NCBI GenBank assembly: GCA_029216955.1
Contig: JANAVB010009599.1
Location: 3,856,982 to 3,920,981 of the forward strand
DNA length: 64,000 bases
Direction: 5' to 3'
Origin: Iris pallida
Taxonomy: Eukaryota > Streptophyta > Magnoliopsida > Asparagales > Iridaceae
Under the pieces are notes generated by a model. That model had not been told where the DNA came from. It made no database searches and saw nothing but the letters and a program-made list of their open reading frames with translations. This document shows positions 58,857 to 64,000 of this stretch, piece after piece (position 1 is the stretch's first letter; each line of letters opens with the position of its first letter). Both the position numbers and the translations under genes were made by a program.

Positions 58857-59050
58857 GGGCCCGGCTATACACACCCCAAGACTTGCTAAGGACACCCCAA
58901 TTACTAAGTATACCCCATATATATTTAATAAAACTTAAAAACATACTAAGCACACCCCACTCTTTGACAGAAATGCCCTTTCTAAGCACACCCCACTCTC
59001 CTCTCTTTCCAAACCAATAATCCTAAGTACACCCCATTCTATACAAAACA
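58857..59050. repeat. Terminal region with CTAAGCACACCCCA repeats
   Basis: CTAAGGACACCCCA, CTAAGTATACCCCA, CTAAGCACACCCCA (twice) and CTAAGTACACCCCA occur near 58888, 58906, 58947, 58983 and 59022. They probably form the subterminal transposase-binding repeats of the element. Confidence 0.8.
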
Positions 59051-59394
59051 AAACACACCCCATTTCTTTCACCACTAACACCCCATTCTCTTCTCTCTCC
59101 CGAAGACCAAGCGGCCGAACCCCCCTCCCGTTCGACGACAAGGAGTCCCGTTCGACGATAAGGAGTTCGTTTCGTTACAATGGCGGGCCAATCCGAAGAC
59201 CGATCCCAAGATGAACCCCAATCCCAATAATATGGTGAGTTTTTTAAATCGAACCTCCCCATTACTTCGAACTGAGTCTTTCGTTTAGGATCACTGAATT
59301 AGGGTTTCAAAAACCCGTCATTTTCTTGGACGAACTTCTTCATTTTCGTTTTTTTTTCGATTTTCGTTGTTCTGCCCGAGCCTGGTTGGTCGGG

Positions 59395-59645
59395 CAGAAA
59401 ACCGTACGTTCGACAACACGAAGTCGGACATTTGTGCAGACGTTCGACAGACATATGTCGAACACTCACGTCATGTTCGACAGACATATGTCGAACACTC
59501 ACGACTTGTTCGATCCTGCGTGATCGAACATCATGCTTCTGTTTGACCTGTATATGTCGAACAGTAAGTACTTGTTCGACCTGTAATGGTCGAACAGTAT
59601 ATATTTGTTTGACCAGTGTTGGTCGAACAGTTCATTTTGACTGTA
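59395..59645. repeat. Palindrome array 1 (TTCGAC...GTCGAA)
   Basis: About six units of a 20-24-bp palindrome such as TTCGACAGACATATGTCGAA (twice), TTCGATCCTGCGTGATCGAA, TTTGACCTGTATATGTCGAA, TTCGACCTGTAATGGTCGAA and TTTGACCAGTGTTGGTCGAA. They are separated by 14-19 bp of differing sequence, giving a period close to 39 bp. The array lies between the element terminus and the PMD coding region, in its leader or first intron. Confidence 0.93.
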
Positions 59646-59686
59646 TAGATTGCTTAATTCTTGATATTTTATTCAATTTAGCAGGA

Positions 59687-61755
59687 ATGACATATATCAG
59701 GAGACGACCACCTACAGCTTCTAATAGGAGACGTCGGTTAGAAGAGTTGGCAGCTGCACGTAGCAGTCGTCAAGAAGGAGCAACAGTTGCTCCGATTCAA
59801 ATAAAAGAGTAATTTGCTGCGAAAGAAGAGGCAGCTACACGTACTAGTCCAACAGCTGTTGCAAGTCAAATTAGCGAACAGCAACGTGCCGGAGAAGAAA
59901 AGGATGAGGAACATATTGAGGAAGAAGAGGAACAAGAGGAAGCGCATGATGAGAAAGAAGAGGAAGCACGTGCTGAGGAAGATGAGGAAGCACGTGCTGA
60001 GGAAGATGAGGAAGAAGGTGTTGACAGTGATATATTGACGGGCCCTTGTCCCGGTGGACCTCAGGATCCCCGACTTATCCCAAGTTTCAAGACTCATGTG
60101 GCGTTCCAGATTTGGAATGGATTGAAAGGCCCTTATTGAGGTGTTGGTGCCACACGACCAAGATGGAGACATGGAAGTTTGGTCAAGGGGGTAATGAATT
60201 TAAGGAGTTGATCCATCGTTCCAAAATTCCAGACTTGAGATGGATTTCATATAAGACGCCGAACAAAAATCTAATTTGCACGTTTGTTGAGCGTTGGCAA
60301 CCGAAGACCAACTCATTCCATATGCCATTCGGTGAGATAACAATTACGTTGGATGACGTATTTTGTCTTACCGGACTCCCGGTTAGTGGATTACCTGTGG
60401 TTGCACCAGAGTCGGCAAGGGGACCGGAGGACCCTAAGAAAATGATCAGTAGATTATTGGGGGTGACAGAAAGGGAGGCAGTCGATGCTCTTCAGGGCCA
60501 CAGAGGTAGCTCGGTCCGGCTGGAGTGGCTCCGTTCATGATTTAGTGGAGATGTCACTAGTAGGGATGAGAGAAAAGAAGACGTGCAGCCCGTGCATATT
60601 TATGGTTCGTGCTTGGATGCACAATATTTGCAGACAAGAGTGGCACACGTGTGGACACAAAAATTCTCAGTCTTCTGGATACGGTCAACCGCGTCAATGA
60701 GTATGCTTGGGGAGCAGCTGCTCTAGCATACTTGTATCGACAGCTTGGTTTAGCATCTCGGAGTGGGGTGCGACAAATATGTGGATATCTGACGTTACTG
60801 GAGGTAGCTATCTCTCTTTCTTATATCCATGTTTTTATGTTATTATATGCTCGATATTTATGTTTTGTTTATACGTCCGATATTTGTTTTTTTAGGCCTG
60901 GATATACGAGTATTTTTCCTTCACAAGGCCAACCCATAATGTCAATTATAAGTTGGGCGATCCACTTGCTTTGAGGTGGGCCAATAGATCCCATTCTGCA
61001 GGAACGGTCGACCGGGTATTGGCCTTGAGGGAGGTTTTGGACAATCTACAAGTACATAGTGTGAGTATTATTACATTCTTTTACGCCATTTATTTATGTG
61101 TTCTATGTATTAGTAATTATGTTTTTTTATGATGTAGGTCAATTGGACACCCTACAATGGGATGAGGGACTCTTATCCTCGGGACAATGTCACTTTCTAC
61201 AACGGATGCATACGTGCATTTGACTGTGTAGAGCCGTATCATCCCGACCGCGTGCTTCGACAATTTGGCTTACTCCAGAAGATACCTGATTTTCCTTTGA
61301 TTCCAAGTATTGTCCGTCGGAGAAATACGGGCCAGAAGTACAACCTGACGTGGAATGTTTTGGGAGGCTACTTCCGATTCTGGAGCAGCCATGTACTATC
61401 AACCGAACCCCGCGGGAGAGCTGCAAACCCCGCATGGGAGTGTTCGGAGGATTATATGCATTGGTATAGGACGTTTTCACATCCTATCATCCAGGATCCG
61501 GAGAACATCTCTACCGCCGTCGGCACTACATCTACCTAGGCAGGCCCACAAGCATGGGAAATAATCGAAAATGCTTTAGGGTATTTAGAGCCGGTCTACC
61601 AGCAATGGATAGAGAATGAAGAGGGTCTAGACACATCGATACTAGTCCCAGCTTTAGTCGGCGTCTATCGTGCTTTGAAGATCGCGCCTGAAGAACCACC
61701 AGAATCTTCGAAGGGGGCGTCTACTAGTAGGAGTCAAAGGCGTCGAAGATCATAG
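59687..61755 (+). pseudogene. PMD (plant mobile domain, MAIN-like) gene
   Basis: The family includes Arabidopsis MAIN/MAIL1; related PMD proteins are common in plant transposons, with unknown biochemical role. The ATG at 59687 follows an AG acceptor and starts MTYIRRRPPTASNRRRRLEE. A Glu-rich acidic segment comes next. The domain reads FKTHVAFQIWNG, RCWCHTTKMETWKF, TFVERWQPKTNSFHMPFGEI, TLDDVFCLTGLPVSGLP, FADKSGTRV, YAWGAAALAYLYRQLG and VNWTPYNGMRDSYPRDN, then EPYHPDRVLRQFG. Introns at 60804-60895 and 61061-61137 have GT...AG ends and preserve the reading. The last exon ends in a basic tail, TSRSQRRRRS. Lesions are few: TAA at 59810, a frameshift near 60125, TGA at 60538, a frameshift near 60590 and TAG at 61537. 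The coding sequence is otherwise well preserved, so decay is recent. Confidence 0.9.
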
Positions 61756-61985
61756 ATTTATGTTAATGAACTATGTGCTCATGTTATGAACTATGTTGTG
61801 AACTCTGTTGTGAACTATGTTAATGAACTTTGTGCTTTCTTATGAACTCTGTGCTCATGTTACTGAAACCTGTAATGTCCATTCTGTGCTTATTTTGAAC
61901 TATGTAAATGTACTCAGTTTATGTGAATTTTGCTCAATATCGCATATGAAGTTGTACTCAGATCTGCAATTTTTTTGCTCAAAAT
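61756..61985. other. 3' region of PMD gene
   Basis: AT-rich DNA with repeated ATGAACT(A/T)TGTGCT/GTGAACT words (61764-61860), a loose short-period repeat. No gene is seen. Confidence 0.6.
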
Positions 61986-61987
61986 TG

Positions 61988-62250
61988 TACTGCTCGACCA
62001 CTACAGGTCGAACATAATTCTTCTGTTCAGCAGTTACAGGTCGAACTATTGTACAAAACGTCCGACCTTTACTGGTCGAACAGAAGGGCGTTGTTCGACC
62101 TGTAATGGTCGAACAGTAGGGAGTTGTTCGACCAGTAATTGTCGAACATAAAGGGGTTGTTCGACCTGTCATTGTCGAACAGTAGGGGGTTGTTCGACCT
62201 GTAATGGTCGAACAGAAGGGTTTTGTTCGACCTGTAATGGTCGAGCAGTG
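61988..62250. repeat. Palindrome array 2 (TTCGACCTGTAATGGTCGAA)
   Basis: About seven units of the same palindrome family as at 59395. The best copies, TTCGACCTGTAATGGTCGAA at about 62096, 62196 and 62227, alternate with variants (TTCGACCAGTAATTGTCGAA, TTCGACCTGTCATTGTCGAA). Spacers such as CAGTAGGGAGTTG and CATAAAGGGGTTG differ but are similar in length. The array lies between the two convergent genes. Confidence 0.93.
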
Positions 62251-62308
62251 TAATTTTCAAGAGAAAATGCAGAGCTGAGTTCATATTTACAATTCTCGAT
62301 AAAAATAC

Positions 62309-62590
62309 AATGAACATCTCATAATACCAGTACATTAATCTTCTCATAGTACAATTTCACAACACATTTAAATAACAAAACAATTTTGGGGGGAACAGTA
62401 CATTGAACATCTCATAATGTTGTACATTGAACATCTCATAATGTTGTACATTGATCTTCTCATAGTAAAATTTTACAACACACATTTAAATAAGAACACA
62501 CTTTTGGAGAGAACAGTACAATGAACATCTCATAATATCAATACATTGATCTTCTCATAGTACAATTTCGTAACACACGTTTAAATAACT
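62309..62590. repeat. Three 75-118-bp tandem repeats (TGAACATCTCATAAT)
   Basis: Units start near 62309, 62402 and 62520. Each contains TGAACATCTCATAAT, TACATT(A/G)ATCTTCTCATAGT and a TTTAAATAA segment; the first two also end in GAACAGTAC. The second has an extra internal copy of the first word. The array is in the 3' region of the OTU-transposase gene. Confidence 0.88.
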
Positions 62591-62596
62591 ATAGGA

Positions 62597-64000
62597 CTAA
62601 TCGTCCAAACTAATCGGATCACCATCAACATATGAGCTTTTGGAGGGAACAGTTTCACGATACTTTTCAATCCTTTGTTTATAAATTCCGCCCCAACCAG
62701 CAGCACATGGAAGACGCAGATTAGACCATCTGTTGATAATGGGTGGTAGTGGTGCGTCTGAGGCCAAATTTACCTGCATACAAATAAATAAAAACACATT
62801 AATCATGCATGTGAACGATGAAAAGATACAACCTCAAGCTTACATTAGAAAATAAACTTTACCACGATGAAATGATTGGTATCAACAAATGCCATGCATA
62901 CAAGCCGAGGGTTGGCTGGAACTTTTGTCCTCATGGGTAGAAACATAACGTTGACTTCACCGTACATGTGAAAGATGGCCATGTTGTAGGCCGACGCTGC
63001 CAAGTAGTACATATCGGGAAATGACCACCAGTACTTGCGGTCAAAAATCGATGCTACGAAACAATTCAAAGATTCAAGTACCTGTTTTGGAGACTCCTTA
63101 ATCAAGTTACATCTACCGTATATCTCCCAAGAGTGTGATCTCTTGGATGAGGTCACTACGAACTTTTGGCCAAGATTCCTCCCCCAACCCTAGTACATGG
63201 GCTATGCATCGAAAACCACAATGTCCATCCCCTATTACATTTTTCGTACTCAACACATACTGATGATGTTGAGGTGGAACTTGTCCTATATATGCAATAT
63301 CGGTGGCATTGCGTGATGACTTCCGTCGAACATGTTGCTTTCCCCTTTGGATAGAAGTGAACATTGGTTTTGCCGAAGAAGGTCCATCGAACATTATAGT
63401 TTCCTCCAAAGGTGAACAACTATCATGAGCAGACTCAACAATTTCAAATTTGCTTGGTTCACGCTTGGTCGAATATGAAGTGCGGATTTTCATTTTACTT
63501 GGCCTACCACGAGGTCGTCTGTAGCCCACTGGTTCAAGCAGTGAAGATGTCGAAGGAACTGATATCTCCCGAAGTCTTTTCAGCATTAACAACCTTTGAG
63601 AATCGGTAGCCGCATCGAACATATGATTAATAGTTCCTATGGTCTCTACCCAACGACTTTGGACATCTGCATCAGCTACACTGTCTGTTTTGGAGGGTTC
63701 ATAATCCAACTTTGTCCAAAATCTGTCAACCATATCTAACTGGATAACCTGACCATCCCGTTCAACACTGCAAGTTCATGTGCACAAGGCAACCCGCATG
63801 TTCTCCTCAACACACAACCACAAAGGAGGGGATCTAAACCGGTATTATCTATAACCTTCATCTCCTCGAATATCCTACCAAGTGCATGATGAGACACCAA
63901 TCCTCGGATATTCTTAAATAGAGGAGAACTGTAACAATGTGGTGCCACATTAAGGCTCATCTCAAATGAGGCCTTAATTTGGTTGTGTTGAGCGATCAAC
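62597..64000 (-). pseudogene. Mutator-like transposase C-terminus fused to OTU protease domain (partial)
   Basis: The window edge cuts off the catalytic part; the visible part begins with the MULE C-terminal region (IKASFEMSLN, SHHALGRIFEE). A SWIM zinc finger follows, CGCVLRRTCGLPCAHEL at about 63775-63825. After a linker with an RGRP basic motif (GYRRPRGRPSKMKIRTS) comes an OTU-type cysteine protease domain: VIGDGHCGFRCIAHVLGLG near 63190-63240 holds the Asp and Cys, and FVDTNHFIVV near 62865-62890 holds the His. Between them lie ESLNCFVASIFDRKYWWSF, PDMYYLAA and YNMAIFHMYG. An 89-bp intron (62774-62862) rejoins HFIV with VNLASDAPLPPIINRW, as in other MULE-OTU proteins. Frame changes near 63735 and 63135 break it. 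In the family the transposase moves the element; the OTU part is presumed to cleave ubiquitin-like tags. Confidence 0.85.

Larger units (their letters stand above)
58857..64000. mobile_element. Large Mutator-like element with PMD gene and OTU-transposase (right end outside window)
   Basis: The left terminus begins GGGCCCGGCTATACACACCC. Within 150 bp it repeats ACTAAG(C/T)A(C/T)ACCCCA words, an arrangement like the ACTAAGGGCAACC words of the TIR element at 48602. Inside are a plus-strand PMD gene and a convergent minus-strand gene with a SWIM finger and an OTU domain, separated and preceded by palindrome arrays. The right terminus and duplication are not in the window, so the outer limits and family are inferred from content. 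Mutator-like is the best fit because of the transposase C-terminus. Confidence 0.7.

Noticed and set aside
58856..58860. Target duplication ATACA pairing 56978-56982 with 58836-58840
   Set aside because: The sequence before the second ATACA does not end in CA and lacks the expected LTR terminus, so the match is probably chance.
59395..62250. CRISPR-like arrangement of palindromic repeats and spacers
   Set aside because: The repeats are themselves imperfect and vary, the spacers are only about 14-19 bp and similar to each other, and the context is a plant transposon with introns. No Cas-like gene is present.

Overview
The window is transposon-filled DNA from a flowering plant, most likely a eudicot. 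I see no ordinary host gene that stands apart from mobile elements, and no tRNA, rRNA or CRISPR locus. Everything recognisable is a plant retrotransposon (Ty1/Copia, Ty3/Gypsy-type LTRs, LINE) or a plant DNA transposon (CACTA/En-Spm, Mutator-like, PIF/Harbinger-type). Target-site duplications (TSDs) read directly from the sequence let the nesting be reconstructed.

Left part (1-8.4 kb): degraded GC-richer retroelement DNA with a Gypsy-like gag remnant on the minus strand. A 3.36-kb solo-LTR-like element is inserted in it (3025-6383, TSD GTCTA).

8.4-24.7 kb: a plus-strand L1-type LINE in three pieces. It is split by an intact, apparently young Copia element (10701-16432, TSD GTATC, one uninterrupted 1342-residue polyprotein), then by an older Copia with a frameshifted polyprotein (16846-24339). 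It is finally cut off at about 24705 by a Gypsy-type LTR fragment.

26.5-50.4 kb: an old CACTA transposon region on the minus strand. Its right terminus (GTAGTG) is at 50438. Its TNP2-type transposase gene (43165-46215 plus 34425-34679) is split inside the DUF4216 region by an 8.5-kb composite insertion with TSD GGTTT. That insertion itself holds a 3.25-kb solo LTR (TSD CCTGC) and a PIF/Harbinger-type element (TSD TTA) filled with a 1.4-kb minisatellite. A decayed TNP1-type gene lies at 28.7-31.1 kb. The 5' UTR area of the CACTA carries a Tourist-like MITE and a 1.5-kb terminal-inverted-repeat element, and has an inverted copy 20 kb away at 26.5-27.4 kb.

50.4-58.9 kb: a SIRE-type Copia (LTR end, primer-binding site, split gag) interrupted by a gag-only non-autonomous Gypsy/Athila-like element (51061-56132, TSD GCAAT) and by another Gypsy-type LTR fragment (56983-58856).

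58.9-64 kb: the most unusual part, a large Mutator-like element whose right end lies outside the window. It carries a plus-strand plant mobile domain (PMD/MAIN-like) gene. Facing it is a minus-strand transposase gene that keeps a SWIM zinc finger and is fused to an OTU-type cysteine protease domain. Two arrays of an interspersed palindrome (TTCGAC...GTCGAA, about 39-bp period) flank the PMD gene. Coordinates of domains, TSDs and motifs were read by eye. Family names rest on motif recognition, not on database searches.
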